From Prunella strophiata (taxonomy: Eukaryota > Chordata > Aves > Passeriformes > Prunellidae): a stretch of DNA of 64,000 bases. The position numbers and the translations under genes were made by a program. The stretch spans positions 29,794,597 through 29,858,596 of the forward strand of contig JAZBQD010000001.1 in the NCBI GenBank assembly GCA_036583965.1. Direction: 5' to 3'. The notes beneath the pieces are model-generated. The model was not told where the DNA came from. It made no database searches and saw only the letters and a list, made by a program, of their open reading frames with translations. Below are positions 11,342-25,806 of this stretch, piece after piece (position 1 is the first letter of the stretch; each line of letters opens with the position of its first letter).

Positions 11342-13499
11342 TGATAGCTTACAGTGGTACATGTAATTTTAGTATTTGTTTAGAAGAGGAGGCTAACAAA
11401 ATGCACATAACCTGAATGCTTGTTGGAGATGAAAACTATTTGTAATCAATAATGTCTTGTAGTGGTGTTTGCTAATTTCTTTTTTCCAGTATGCTGCTGT
11501 TGTGAGGGAAGTGAGAAGGTAATTTAGCAACATAATTTTGTTCAAAGTTTCAGAAATCAGCCACTCACTACCGTAGGATGAGTGTTTCTTCATTAGTTTT
11601 GATGTGTGCAACATGTACCATTACTTTGTGTTTTCTTCCTTCTCAGTTTAAATATTGCCTCCTTTTGTACTTTAAAGGCAATGTGTGAACTCTGATGGGA
11701 ACTCTGGTTGTTATTTATACCAGCAGTTCTTGTGACTGGCTGGACAATGTAGAGCTGACACTTTTATAAGTATTTATCTGTGCCACACAGAGGGAGGTAA
11801 ACAGCTGGGCAGACTGCTCAAGGGAAATAACTGGGGTCCTGGTAGCTGCTGAAAGATTTTTTCACTCTTTCTCTACTTTACAAAGAGCTTTTTTATCTTT
11901 ATAGAGTTTCCCCCTGTCCAGTCACCATTTAAAGACATTTGTCTTCTATGGGGACTTCTAATTGCTGATTTTAAACCTTAAACTGTATAGTTTCTCCAAT
12001 AAAATGTACGTTTTTAAGTTTTCTAAAATTTGAAATAATGCATAGTATGCCCAACAGTATTAGTTAAGAGTGCAAAATCAAACAGGAAATTACCTTCTGT
12101 AAAGCAGAAGCTAAAACCAAGTGGGATTTTCTGTTTCATTTAATCATGTTTGGAGACTTTAGTTCTTCCTTGAGTAAAACCTTTGATTACTACATTGCAC
12201 TTCTTTGTAAACATTTGAGAGAAATTGGCTCTGCCCATGTGAGAGTGGTTGCTTGGCTGATTTAAAATCTCCTAGTATTTTGCACATGGATGAATTCTCT
12301 AGGTAATGTGCAAAGTCTTTTGTTTATTTACTTGGGGGTGAACTTATAGATTACCATTAAATACTTGATTTGGCAAGTGACCTCCATCATGCATCTGGGA
12401 AATCCTTATCCTGATGGAAGTACATATCCTTTCTAATATGAAAATAAATTACTTCTGAGCATTCAGTTGTCTCTTAGATATCTTGCTTACCAGAAAGTGT
12501 TTCATTCTTACTATTGCTATATGTGAATGTTGTGTTATATGTAAGTGTCCATGACAAGTAATGCAGTGGAAGGTACTTCATTGTGACAAGTGCTTTGAGG
12601 ATGTGTTTTCTTTACATGTAATGAAAAGACCAGAACAGAAATCTGAGGAACCTATGTAGTCTTCAAATTGCTTCAGATAGCACAGAGCTTTGTACTTACA
12701 TTTTTGTGATACTACAAAGATGGGAAAAGGCAGGTTGATTGTTGAGATTGAAATTGGTTTTCAATATGAACATGTGGGGCTACAGAGGTGCACTTTGTCT
12801 TGAAACTGAGTAGATTGCTGGACTCAAAAGCTTCATTATGGCTTGCACAGTTAATAAAATTTTAGGTTCATGGTTTTCTTTTGTATTAGCAGTTGGTCTT
12901 CTGTACTCCTCCAGCTGCAGTCAGTGAGCATGTGTTAGGCTTTAAAGGTGTTTTCTTTAACAGTTTCAACATGAGAATTTTAAGTTTTAGCACTCCAAAT
13001 TGATTGCATATTTTCAAAGATCTTTAAAGGGACAGGAAAGAAAGAAAGAAGATGGTTGTAGATTGACTTTGAAAATTTTTCTTCTGTTATTTATTAAGTC
13101 TTATTTTTTGCCAACTGTGTTTGGTCAGACATAAAGTGTTAATTCCCAGTCAAAAAGTAAATGTGGGCATGTTTAAGAGTAGGGAAAAAAGGAGGGATTA
13201 TCTCAACTTCCTCTGTCTGCTTTGTATATAAAAAAATGAACCAAGTTGTTTTGGACAATATGGGATTTGAAATCACAAAGTTTTCAATATTTCAAAGTCT
13301 TTCAGCATATTTAAAACCAAACACAAAAGGCAAGCTCTGTAAGTATAAATTTAGGAGGTAGGCAGCTGGGACCCACTTCTCTGACAGCATCACAGGAGAC
13401 CCACAGGAAATGCAGTACTTCCAGGGTTGACCTTGAAGAGCTGGAATCGTGACTGCTTGGACCCGGTGATGGGACATTTTGTTTCTTTCCCATCTCTCA

Positions 13500-13985
13500 C
13501 AAAGTCTTGACTGATTCCCACAAGGCATTGGCTGGTGGCTGGCTAAAGGAGTGGGATTGGGAATTGTGCTGGTGAGGAGCTGAGAGACTCTGGAGGAAGG
13601 GTGTGAGATGGGGAGGCAGGATGTGCTCTCTGTGTAGGCACACAGTTGGTGCTGACTGGGAGTGGGACTGTAGGCCGAGCCTCATCCCCAGTGGGTACAG
13701 CTGTGAGAAACAGGTGAACAGCATTGAAAGCAATGAGTGCCCAGGGGCACTGACCAACCACCAAAGGGAACAGAGGGCACACAGGTGTAAAGTATGTAAG
13801 ATCAAGAATATAAAAGTTTGGGCTAAAGAATGAGAAGGGCAGAAGTTTAAAGCCTTCTGAAGTGGTGAGGTGTTACTCTGTATGGGGATGCTTAAAGCTT
13901 TCTGATGTTGTATGGTGATACTCTGTGTATCATGGCCATCTCTACTGTGACAGTCCTGTAGGAGCAAGGTGGAAGAAAGGGGAGA
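13500..13985. repeat. Candidate degraded LTR-like segment
   Basis: Nearly 500 bases of higher GC content stand out from the AT-rich intron. The block contains a TATA-like AATATAAAAG near 13807, many short G-rich strings and a 45-base tandem duplication at 13849-13938. That mix is like avian endogenous retrovirus LTRs. I cannot find clear TG...CA ends, a target-site duplication, a primer-binding site or any retroviral coding sequence. A 191-codon open frame on the minus strand crosses it, but its composition does not look like a real protein. It could equally be a GC-rich unique segment. Confidence 0.25.
13849..13938 (+). repeat. Degenerate 45-bp tandem duplication
   Basis: Two adjacent copies start with AAAGCYTTCTGA at 13849 and 13894. 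Both also share a GGTGNTACTCTGT core. They differ at many positions, so the duplication is old. It lies in the candidate LTR-like segment. Confidence 0.7.
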
Positions 13986-14993
13986 AGACACCTTTCTCAA
14001 AGAGATGAGAATTAGTGCTGTAAGTGTGCATTCCCGGAGAGAGGGGAGAATAAGGAGAAATTGTAAAAACATGATTTACTGACTCAAGGACTGAACTGAC
14101 AATTTTGCAATTAAGTACAATTTATACTCCCTTCTGTCACTGAAAATTGAAGAGTGGGAGAAGTAGAGCAGTATGTTTGGGTTTTTCCAGACCTGTTATT
14201 AGTTCCCAGGGTAGCTACGCAAGTCTTGTTGCAGGATTTGTTAAATCGTGTTGATGAAAAAGCAGGCAGCGTTCAGGAGTCACCTGTGGAGGAGTGCAGC
14301 TCAGCAGCAGCACTGAGCAGTAATTAACCTTGATAAAATACCTGGCAGTAGTTTAGCAGTACCTGTGTCTTCTGATGATCTCAGATTTTTGGTATCTTGT
14401 GGAATTGCCAGGCTGAAAAAATGCAGGGAGATTCTGGCAAGTGTTCGGATGGGTATTCCCAATGAAATGTCTAATAGTAGTAAGTTTGTGGAAGTAGGCT
14501 CACAATTCCAAAGAAGGAAATGCATGTTTTAGTAGTTCATAAATCCCAAGGGTGGTAGTTCTCAATTACATTTTTGCTGTTCTCAGGGAGGGAGTGGAAA
14601 GAAAGCTGCCCACAGTAAACTCCTGGGGACGTTGTTTTCATCAGAGTAAAGGGAATAATAACCATTTTTGTGGTGTTGGTGCATCCAACTATCAAATTGC
14701 TTTGGACACACACAGGACTTAGTGTCTTACAAAATTAGACATGATCACTAAGGAAAGCCAACAGTTTTCTGTAGCTTACTCCTTACTTACTTGTTAAAGC
14801 TTAAAGATTGCCTGTTTCAGATCTTTAGCCTATTTTAACTACCATTCTCAGTCTCACTGTTCTCTTGCAGCTGTAACCAGTCCTGGTTTGCCAGATTTTT
14901 TTTTTGGACCCCTGGTGTAGCTAGTGAAAACCAAGCCACCACTTGACTTTGGGCTTTCCAGTTCTCTCAGCAGTTTCTAATATGAGCTCAGTA

Positions 14994-15017
14994 TTTTTTT
15001 TTTTTTTTTTTTTTTTT
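14994..15017 (+). repeat. T24 homopolymer tract
   Basis: Uninterrupted run of 24 T on the DLG5 sense strand in intron 1. It may be the reverse-strand tail of an old retroposon or simple slippage; no recognisable element body flanks it. Confidence 0.95.
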
Positions 15018-15250
15018 CCTTGCTTTTGCCAGTTTCTGGGCTTTTTTTAACCTTAATTTCTGTATTTTTACCTTTTAGTTTCCCTAGCTCCTATTAATTG
15101 TTACTTTAGTTAGTATTTTCTAGCATTAAAATTCCTTATTTAAAACTCCAGTCGTTAGAAAGATATCAGTAAGTGTTGATAAATTGCTTGTAAGGATTCC
15201 TTACTCTGTAAAATCCCAAGGACAGAGGCATCTTTCAGAGCTGTTCAGTG

Positions 15251-15297
15251 CTGTCCTGGTTTTGGCTGGGGTTAAACTGTGATAAACCACCAGCACA
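15251..15297. repeat. Possible short LTR-end remnant
   Basis: The segment opens with TGTCCTGGTTTTGGCTGGGG, close to the terminal sequence I associate with LTRs of avian endogenous retroviruses. Only this end is recognisable; the following bases drift into ordinary intron. I see no partner LTR, internal region or target-site duplication. Confidence 0.35.
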
Positions 15298-18200
15298 TAT
15301 TGGGTGTTATTGTGAAGCAGTTAGCTCCTTTTGTGGGTTCTTTTCATAAGAAGAGTTGTAAAATGCTGTACATATAGTAGTGCTAAAACATTTCTTTATG
15401 TAAACTGTTCATAGTGTTGATGGAGACAGAAGAACATGTTAGTGGGTATGTTTTTGTGAAAAGAGCTGTAGTCATGTAGGTGAGACATCTAGGCTACTGA
15501 ACTATATTGAGTAGTTCGTGGTGAAACATTGTTTGTGACCTTCAAGATGCAAGTCATTGGCTGCTGTTTTGTGAACAGTGGCAATTCAGAACTGAATCAT
15601 TCTGATGTAGGAGCTGGCAAGTTTGCAGTGGCTGAGCTTTGGCTTGAGGCTAACAATGCTTTTCTAATAGAAGCAGACAAGAAGGATGCTGTCCTCTGAA
15701 GAGACCAGTGTTATTAGTCTGTGTCAAATGTTGGAGCTTGGCTCTTCCAAAAAGGCCATGTTTTTTGAGTTCTCAGTGATAACTCTGGTATATTAGTTCT
15801 TGTCAATGGGAGACAGAATTACTAAAGTATTGAAGGAGGTCCATAGTGCTATTACTTAGAAACCAGTTCAAAATAGCCAGTGCACAGTGTGTGATGTGCA
15901 ATATATGCCTGTCACAGGTTGTGGTGCACTAGCAGGTGTGTTGGTGCTGATGGGGTGATACCAGCATCCTCTCCTGTTGTAGCTAACATATAAGGTTAAC
16001 TCTGGGAGCTCCTGTTGCCAGCTGTTGTGCAGGAGTCTGATCTCCATGGGACATCCTTTCCAGGCTTCAGAAGCTGGTGATAGCAAGAATTGATGGCCTT
16101 TGAAGTTGATGGAAGTACTTGGCCACTTGGGGTGAACACTGAATGATATTTTTCTAGACAGTCTATGACTACTGGGCATACAGAATAACGTGCTACAGCT
16201 GGAAAGCCCTTCTTACCCAAACTGGTGTCAGAGGAAGTTAAAGGAAGTCTATTTCATATATATATATAACACCACTTTCTTCTTCCTCACAAATTCCAAA
16301 ACCTCTCATTTCACAGTTCATGGGTTGAGCTGCTCAACACCTTGCTTGTTCACAGCATCAATATGTTTGTTCTGGAGAGCTGCTCTTTGTATTTTTGAAA
16401 ATTGTAATTTTTTTTTCTTGTTGTCTGGTGAAGGCATTGTGTTTTAAATAGCCTGTATCACCCTGATTAAGATTTGCTGACCTGCAGCTGGAGACAGAAA
16501 GCAAGTGAGAATGTAAAACCATTAAGGTGTTTCAGGTGGAGAATTGAGGGGTTGTTTTTTTGCAGACACTTTATGTAGTTGACAATTTATTATGTATTGG
16601 ATGGTAAACCAAAAAAACTATTCTTCCCCGCCTCCAAACCCTTGAAGCCAATGTTCTTTAAACTTACGTCAAAATTAGTTTTCCTAAAAATCTCCTTTCA
16701 CTCTGGCTTTTTATTCTACCTGCACATAATTGCTGATTCATGAACATGTTTATTATTCATGTACTTACCTTCCAGCATGTGAGTAATCCCCATTTATATG
16801 TATCAGGTTGGGCATGTGCAAATGTTGGCAGAATCCAGGCCTTGCATACTAAGCTCTCTGGGTTGAACAATGTCATCAGTACCTCTTGTACCTCAGAAAG
16901 TGAGGCTGATGGTTGTTTGCTGCTCAGTAGTGCTCAAAATGGAGTTTGTGTGGGAAGAGATAGCTGTGGTGTAGGTAGACAGGTCTTTTCCTTGAGGATG
17001 GATGTTTAATGTAGTGGGAATTGTGAACTCACTTTTGGTGTAAGTGAACTGTGTTCTTTTGATGTTGGTGCATGAAAAATCCCTTTTCAACTCTGTTCTC
17101 TTTTTCTGAGACCAGTCAGCTGACAAGTATAAGTATGGTTTTCGGTAGAGGAATCACAACTATTGGGTTGGGGAAATAAAGCTGGTGTAGAAAATTACCA
17201 AGCTGCCTAAATTGTTACCTAGATGTTCATGGGGTTTTTTAATAAGTATAAAACTATTCTTTTAATACTGTGAAACTATTTATCATCTATATTGTTTGTT
17301 TTTCTTGTTTGTATTTGATTTTCTTATGGCTAGCTTTTCTCACTTGCATGCTTTTGTGGAAAAATCACATTAGGGGGAATTTTGAGACTTGGGTAGTCAT
17401 GTGATCTAGCTCTTTTTGGAGCACTTATATAATCTGAGTTTGCCTTCCACATTTATGATCCTCTTCCAGAAAGAGGGGTTGATTGAGTTGTTGGGAGTTC
17501 TTCAACTAGAAAGTGACAGAAGATTGACAGATGTTGTTTTAATGACTTCTTTCAGGAGATCTTGATATTCAGTTTTAAAGTTCTCTTAAACACTTAATGC
17601 ATAATCTTGCGAACACTTGCAGTGATTTTTAAGAAGGTCTAATTCGCATTTAGGTCATGATGATGTGTTTTTCAGGTGGTGAGCAAGTGTGTGTGTTTAA
17701 TGGTGGTGAAATCAGGTTATCTAAAGGTTTTATTTGAGGCTAAATGCATCAGCACAACAAAAATACCCAGTTATTAACTTTGCTTCTCAATATTTAAAGT
17801 AGTCATGAATTCCCAGTCTGGTTTTTCTTTTCTGAACACTCCTATGAGAGAGAGCAATATGATTTGAGAGCTTGCTTAAGCTTTAATTGAATGTAGGATG
17901 TGGTTTTGCTCTTTCAGTGTAAAGGCCATTTGACTTAAGTAGGTGTGGTTAAAAATAATATGAAATGCTAAGGTCTTAAAGAAAAACAAACAAAAAACTC
18001 CCCAACAAACAAAAAGTTGTAGCAGCAGGCTTTCCTTTGTAATTGACGAATTGGTTTGTTGTTGTCATCAGTTGTTCCATCATGTACTTCTGATGTAAGG
18101 CTGGACTCTGAACAAAGTCTGTAGGTGTACCTGAATTTTAGTAGTAATGAAAGCATAAAAAGCAGTATTAAACCCTCTCAAGAGGTATTCTCAAGAGGGC

Positions 18201-18408
18201 ATTCACTTTGAATTATATTGCTTTCACCTTGAGGTATTGATATTTTTTCCCCTCTTTTAATGAAGGGTATATTGAAAATCTGACTTATTCAATCCCTTTT
18301 CTGCTTTCTGTGGCAATCAACCAGGATGCTCAGGCTGCCTTTTCTCCCCTCCCTATTTAGATGTGCTGCCACAGCTTTCCCTTGCTGATCTGACAGTGCA
18401 CAAGCAAT

Positions 18409-18414
<6 letters not shown>

Positions 18415-18449
<35 letters not shown>
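18415..18449 (+). repeat. T35 homopolymer tract
   Basis: Uninterrupted run of 35 T on the sense strand, the longest homopolymer in the window. It is probably length-variable, and the exact count in an assembly may be inaccurate. Confidence 0.95.
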
Positions 18450-18452
<3 letters not shown>

Positions 18453-21400
18453 GGTAATTTAAAGTTTTGAGGCTTCTAGTTACCTTTAGGCCATATTGGG
18501 GAAAAGACACTTTCTGTAAGATGCATTGACTACTTTTGGTTTAGGGTCTGATTAGTTTGCCTCAGGGGTTAACCCTGCCTTGCTCCCTGTTGAATAACCC
18601 AAGGCTGACTTAGGTATAGACTGCAGACATGAACTTTGAGAGACATATAATGAGACATTTTTCTAAACTGCCTTGAAAATCTGTAGGCCAGCACTTTAAG
18701 GTGTGTTATATTTCAGATATATTAATTTCTTATCCTGGTTCATGAACCTTTCCTATTTTCCTGGCACCTTTGAGGTAATCAGGAGTGTTTCAGAGGCTGC
18801 ACTGCTGCAAGTGTCAGAGCAGTGTTTTGGCTGAGCAGAATGTTCCTTGATAACATGGAGTAGTAGTTTCAGATCCTAAGGTCAGAGATGCTTTCTGCCT
18901 CAGAATTTTAAGACTTGATAGGATGTCAGGAGCGTGGGTATTAATATGAAAATCAGTAAAAACATACAAGAAAAACTTGTCTGTCAAGGCTGGTGGCAAT
19001 CCTGTTCTGTACAACAATGTTTGGCTGAAACCTGTGTGTAGTGTGTGCTGGACTGGAAGAAAACACAGTGTAAATGCTGAGCTGTTTTTCTATCCCTGGC
19101 TGAGTTGATCTTCAGTGATATGCTGTGCATACATGACTTGCATAAAATTTCATTTATCAGGGAGTACCTTATTATATTGTCAAGAATGTCAAATCTCAAT
19201 TTAATTTTAGAGCAAACTATAGCAAATTTCTTCAGTGCTGCAAAATGCCAGCTTGTTAGTGTGGCTTTGATACTGAGCTTGTCTTTTGGGGCCCGTGATT
19301 TCCTCTGTACCAATGATAAGCAGAAGGTAAAGGCAGACTGGTGGAGCTGGAAGGATTGCAGTGGCTATTGCCTGGTTACAGTAATGAGCACTTTGTTGCA
19401 CTGTGCTCTCTTGTAAGGAATTTTAGGGTGCTACACCATCTGTTGCTCAGCATCTCTGGACAATTCTTTTTCTTCTTCTGCAGCTCTGCATTGCAACAAT
19501 ACAGTGTAGAGTTCATTTATTTTGCCCTGTATCTGTTCATCTTTCTCATGGGCACATGAGCTGGATCCTATCTGAGGGCTGTAGTAGCTGATGGAGCAAA
19601 TCCACATGAAAAGTTCTTTGAAATCATCTCATCAGTTGCGTTGTATGTGTACGTTTGTGCATGGAAATTTTAAATACATGCTTCTTTTTTAATGAGAAAT
19701 ACTTTAAAAATATATATATATAGAAAGTAGATAAGGTTTTTAAAGACTAGTTTTCCCCTATCAAAATATTTTGACTTGTTCCTACAGTGGACCCCTGAAT
19801 TAAGACTTTGCTGAAGTATGGTTGCATACATTTTTGTTACCATGCGAGATGCAAATGCACAAGCTATAGCTAAAACCATTTTATTGCATGTTGTGGTGAA
19901 ATAATAGCTTTTGAGAGATAATAAATGTTCAGAATAATTCCCTGGTATTATAACAGTGAGAGGATGTGAATTTGGATCACTGAGGCTGTAGGATTTCTGA
20001 CCTTATGGATTAGATTATGAGGACTTGGCCTTTGATTTAATTCTAAGTAGTGTCTAATGTAGATAGTGTCTGCATTTTATGTGATCTGTTTCAGAAAATA
20101 ACCAAGAAGTGTGCCTCATTTCCTTGATTTCAACAGAACATTGTTAGCTTATGGAGTAGAGTCTCATTTGGCTGGCTAATCTCTGTTCTCCATTTTCTGC
20201 TGTCCTCATGTGTTTTTCAGTTTGCATGTGGTGTGTTGAGAAGACAGGGTCCTTGGCTTTCCCACTGAGTATTCAGTGTCTGTTCATGATGGTTGTGGTA
20301 GAGAACCTGCTATCTCTGTGTTACCTATATGCTTTGTAGAAGATAAATGTATAAGAAAGAGCCTAATAGGACAAATAACTCTGTATGGCCTTAAGAGAGA
20401 TCCTTATGTTAAGCACAGCTTCTTCAGTGAGACTTAAAAGTTAGAATTTTTTGTAAATTAGAGAAATTTTGATCTGTGAAAATTACATAAAACACAAATT
20501 TCTCATGTTCATGTTAAAAACTTATTTTGGTTAACAGAGTTGTTCTGAATATTTATAAATAAAGCTAATACATGGTGTGGCATGTTGGAAAGGGGAAACA
20601 AATTGGCTGTGTCTGATGATTGGATTGCAGGGTACACCAGGGGCTAGGCATTTCCTGAAAAGTTTTTTCAAAGTCCTTGAAGAAATAAAATTTCTCTTGA
20701 GTTCTCTTATTAGAGTACAGAAATGAATTATGGAAGTTAGTCTTTCTGCTCCAACAGTTTTTTCGTGTTGTGTGGGTGTTTTAATAAGTGCATCTTAAAT
20801 ATGTATATCTGCAGCATTCTGAATGTAAAATTTGGGTTTTCCAAAGTGTTTATTCCTATCTCAGATCTTGCTGAATTTACAGGGGTTTTTTACTTTTTTT
20901 TTTAAACACTTCAAAGAAAATGCTTTGTGGTGCTTTTTTTGTCTTAATTTTATATCATCCTCAATAAATTTACAGACTTCTTTCTAAACAGAAATTACCC
21001 GAAGGCTAGTTTTCAGTAAGCATAGACTAGTTATCATAATGAGAACAATGAAATATATGTAATTCTCCCTGTAACTTTTTTTTTTTCAGATCAAGATTAG
21101 GATTTAAAGAAAATAATGTGGAGTCTTAGAAAGTTTCATTCTGTACACACTACAGGATATAGTATCTATCTGCATTTTTGTCTGGAAGTGACATCATGGG
21201 GAAATTAGGCCATTCTGGGTCTTCCAAACAGGTCTAGCTCTGTGTTCATTAAAAGCTCATTAAGAGTGGATCTACAAATGCTTAAGCTGAAAAATGCTCA
21301 TTTCATCTCAGTATAAAAACCAATTTCAGCTTCAAGTAATGCTCTTTAAAAATGGCACTTCAGAGAGAAGCTTTCTTTGCCAGCTGCCTTCTGATGAATT

Positions 21401-24400
21401 TTTTTCAGCCATTTTGTGGATGTCTAAGCTGAACATCCAGCATAACTGATGGTGATTGCTCTACATTAGTTTCCTAGTGCAAAAGTAAGGAATAAACATC
21501 ATGGAGGTAAGTGTGACAGTGTTGTTCATGGAATGATCATCTCTGAAGCACTTCTCTGCCATGGAGAAGAGGGAAAGGATGTGTATTCAGGGCAGGATGT
21601 GAATAATACATTGTTGATGAAGTATGAGGCAACTGATCGCAAGGGCTTCTTTAAAGGTGAAAATCAGGTGGGGTTCTCTAAGGGGGAAAAAATATATCTA
21701 GTGAGAAATTATATGTTCAGGGCTTGCTTAAGCCCTGAATTTGTTGGCAGACCTAAGTGACCTTTGATGGGCTCGGGCTGGGGTGGGATTTAAATGTTTT
21801 TAACTTGCCTTGCAAATCGGGTGTTCTGTGAGCTCGGGGTCAGAGAAGAGCACACCAGCCAGCCTGGGCTCAGGGTCTCCCAGCTTTGTGGCATGGGTGG
21901 AGTGAGGATCTAGCTAGACATTCAGGGCTGAGAGAACTGAGAGCAGACTTGTTAAACTTCCTCTGCCGTGGTGGCTGAGAGCTTTTCTTGGGTGCTTCGA
22001 TACCAAGTTAAAATAGCTGAGATTGTTCTCACTGAAGAGGACAGAGGGAGGTTAGAGTTTGCACAAAGAATTCCTTGCCACACGTAATAAATGTTTAAAA
22101 AAGCTTTTTAATCACTGCTACTGTTATAGTTGCCACTCTAGTGAAGTACATCTGGTTTTGACATATAATTTTGAACATAAAGGTCAGGATATTTGCTGTC
22201 CAGGTCTTTGGCATGGCCAGATAGTCAGTGAGGAATACTCTTAATTCTTCTGTTCTTAAATTAGTGACTTTGTGACCCTAGAGTTAAGAGTTTGAGTCTG
22301 AATGTTTTACCATTACATCTGTCTATTTTGTGATTCCTTTCTCAATTCTTGTGTAAAACTCCTAAAGAAATCCCTTTGCAATGCATGGGAGGTGTAGCTG
22401 ATTTCCCCAGCGTGGATGGGATAACTGTGGTAAAATGGTTAATGCAAATTTAATCTTTGCTGCTGCTTTCAGATAAGCAAATGGTTCATGTATTATGGTG
22501 GGATGTCAATTGTCTGCGTTATATGAAGAAAAAAATATTCCTTTTTTTGCTATGCTTAAATGCTACTTGCACATCTTAAATGGAAACTTAATAACATTTA
22601 AAATGTGCAATCTTAGTATTGTTTTCATACACTAAGCAGAAATTGTTTGTAGGTTTGTGGCTAGTGGAAAATGCCAAACTACTTGTCTTATGCCTTACTA
22701 TTCATTCCTCTTCAAGTACTCTTGCTATAAGAAAGTATAGAATGATAGTTGAGTTCTAGTTGCTATACCATGTTTAGATGTAAGATTAAAAAATTCCTGT
22801 GAAAAGTTGATTGTTAGATGGATCATGATGTTATTATCTCTTATCTCAAAATTGACAAAAATTGTGACTTTCCATGAATGCATGGGTCTTAGTGACATTA
22901 ATGATTGAAGACTTATGAAGAGGTTTCCATCATTTGGAGGAAACAAAGATGTGTATGGAAACACCATGGCAGAGCAGAACATGTATTACAAAACCAGAAA
23001 TTATGTGCCAAAATGCAACTTAAACTTGTTTTTTTCAACAATTAATCTCGCTTTACATGTTCAAAATGGTGGTAGAATAGGAGTTTTACAGTTGGAAAGG
23101 TTTGGAGTTGATCCTGAAGGATAGAGATGAAGCTGGGAATGCAATACCTACTCCAGTGCTCTGTGAGACAGTGCAGCCTGCAGAAATGAGAGTGCAGCTG
23201 TCATTTTTTTCTTTAAGTGCCTTAAAGTATACGATGCAAACTCAAGCTAATATAAAAGTGCTGTGAGTATATCACAGTAGCTGTGTCTTCCTGGCATATT
23301 TTGATAAAAATAACCTACCAAATACGAAGTAGAAATACAGGAATGCCTGCAACCTCTCCCAGTGGCTTACTGCTGATGGACTTTGTAATTACATCTGTCT
23401 ATCTCCATCTGCACCCTGCTCAGCTAGAGGCTGGATTTAAGGTTAATTGTGTGATGGAGGATCCTGGCTTACAGCTGTATCTTAATTAGAATTCACAATC
23501 CTCTTTACATAAAAATATCTGAAAACTCTTTTTAAAAAAACCACTGATTATAGGGCAAATGAAAAGATTTTGATATTTCTTTTTTCATAATTCGTGAATA
23601 ACTTAAGTATATATAAATATATTCCCATGCCATCTGGTTTATTTCTCTCTTCATCTTACTCTTGGCTTCTGTCATCTTGCTTATTGCTCTTTGGCTTTTT
23701 AATTAAAGGAAAAAGCAGTAGAAATTACTTTTGTGATCACATTAACATTTCAAAGGTTATTGAATGCTATGAAAAATAGTGCTGTTCTGTGTTTTGAGAT
23801 TTACTGCTGTTGAACATATTTCTGACATGAACATACTAAATCCCTTTGACTTGGGTGTATAATATTCTAATTAGTGTAATTAATAAATTTTTATTCTGTA
23901 AAATAGAATTTTTTCAGAAATACATGTTTCAGTTCTTGAACTACCATACGGAGATTGAACCATCCTTGGTGAGGTTGTTACATTTAACTCTTATGTTCTG
24001 ATGGTGCCCTGACTGAAATAGATCTGTTGTGGTTTGGAAATATTTAATTAAATGTGCAGGAATTAACAATTACAACATTCTGAGAGCTCTCAGGTGAAAA
24101 TAGAGAAAATTCTGTCTGTTTCAATGAGTTGTGTAAGGAAGAGAAAAAGGGGGAAAACACATGCTTATGTTTCATTTTGATTAATTTCATGTCAAGTGCT
24201 ACAATGTAACTTTGGTGTTAGATTTTTTGTTTGTTTGTTTTATTTGTGTCTTTTCTTTCAACTTGTAAAAACAGTGGTTTGGTCCCTAGAGACTTTTCTT
24301 CAGCTGAAGTGAGTTTCAATATGCCAACCTCTTAGGTCTTAAAAAAAGAGGGGGAAGAAAAAAGGAGGAAGTCCTAAAGACTTTGCCTCAAACAGCATCA

Positions 24401-25806
24401 CTTGAAAGATTCAGTTTAGTTTAATGAGGTGCATAAGCATATTCTCCTCTTCAGCAAGAGAACACTTTGTCACTTGGGTTGTATTCAGATATTGCTGCTT
24501 GCATGAGTTAAGATGATTAAGTATGACCCTAATGTTGTTAAACCAGTGCCTGAGTTCCTGATACGATAATTTGCAAACAAAACTTGCTTTCTCATAGTGT
24601 CAGTTGCATTCCAGTTTGGCAGCGTTTGGAAGTTAAATGCCCTGGCTTGGTGATTCCTTGCTGCTGTTGAATATCCTACAGGGGAATCATCTTAAATGTG
24701 AAAGGAGATGCTGGACTGAAGCAAAAGCATGAAGATATTTTTCAAACCTCAGGATTTCAGTGTTTTTGTTTAAAACTTTTGTTAAGCACCTAAATCACAG
24801 GATAATAATTTTTAAGGTCCTTTAAAAACTGGGAAAAAGAAGTGCTTTTTACCTCAGACATAATGTATTTCGAAAATACAAAAATATGCAGATTTGTATA
24901 CTGCTTGTTGTCACTGCGAATTCCCAAGTACAGGATTGCATGAAGGTCTTGGCATGAGGCTGTGTAACTGCTCAGAGTACCTGACTCAAACTAATCTCTG
25001 ATTAGCAAGTGATCTCTTTTAGCTGTACTGCTGCAGCCATATGAACAGTGAAGAAGGAAAAAAAATCTGTTCTGATATTTTTATTACTGCATCATCTTGG
25101 AACTTTTCATCTTTATGTGACTTTTCGTGATTAAATGACTGGTATGGTGCTGTGATCTTTGCCCAATTTTTTCTTGCTTCAGGTGTGTCTTTATTAGTTT
25201 GGCATGCACATTTGGAACTGGTGGTTGAATGAGGAGAGTTGTGTCTTGGGGAGCATCAGAACTGAGAGGGGAAATAGTCCTGTGACCTCCCAGCACCTTG
25301 GGATTGAGGTGGTGAGAAGGGCAGTGCAGTGTGGTGGGATAGATGGTGTTAACGCTGGTGGTGTCCTCAACAGAGGACAAAGCACAGCTGCGTTTCTCTG
25401 TAAGGAGGTATCTCTTGAGTTTATGTTTGTACCATATGTACAGAACTGACAAGCCTTAGTTTGTGCTGGTGTGTTGTACCTTATTGCTGTGGCCTGAGTG
25501 TCTGGCAATAGGGTGTGATTGTTGTCCTTGCTGATTGCTCTGCAGCTGTTCACTCCTTCCCTCTTCAGTGTCTTGGCTAACGTGGTTACATGGTGCTTTA
25601 AGAGAATGTAACACAGTATCTGTCCTTTGCAAACTAAAATTGTTACACATATGTTTAAGTTACTTAGCTCATCGCAGGATTCGCACTTTAATCTTGCACT
25701 AAACTTTATACAGAAAAAAAAAAAATAAAAATAAAGCAGTGTTGCAGTCACTTGCCTAGATCTGGGGTCAGCCCGAAGGCTGCTTGCGCAAAGCCAGTAA
25801 TACTGC

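Noticed and set aside
13497..14072. 191-codon minus-strand open frame
   Set aside because: Composition is Ser/Leu/His/Gln-rich with no recognisable domain, and it crosses a repeat-like block containing a tandem duplication.
25194..25751. 185-codon minus-strand and 81-codon plus-strand open frames
   Set aside because: No recognisable domain or coding signature, and the two overlap each other on opposite strands.
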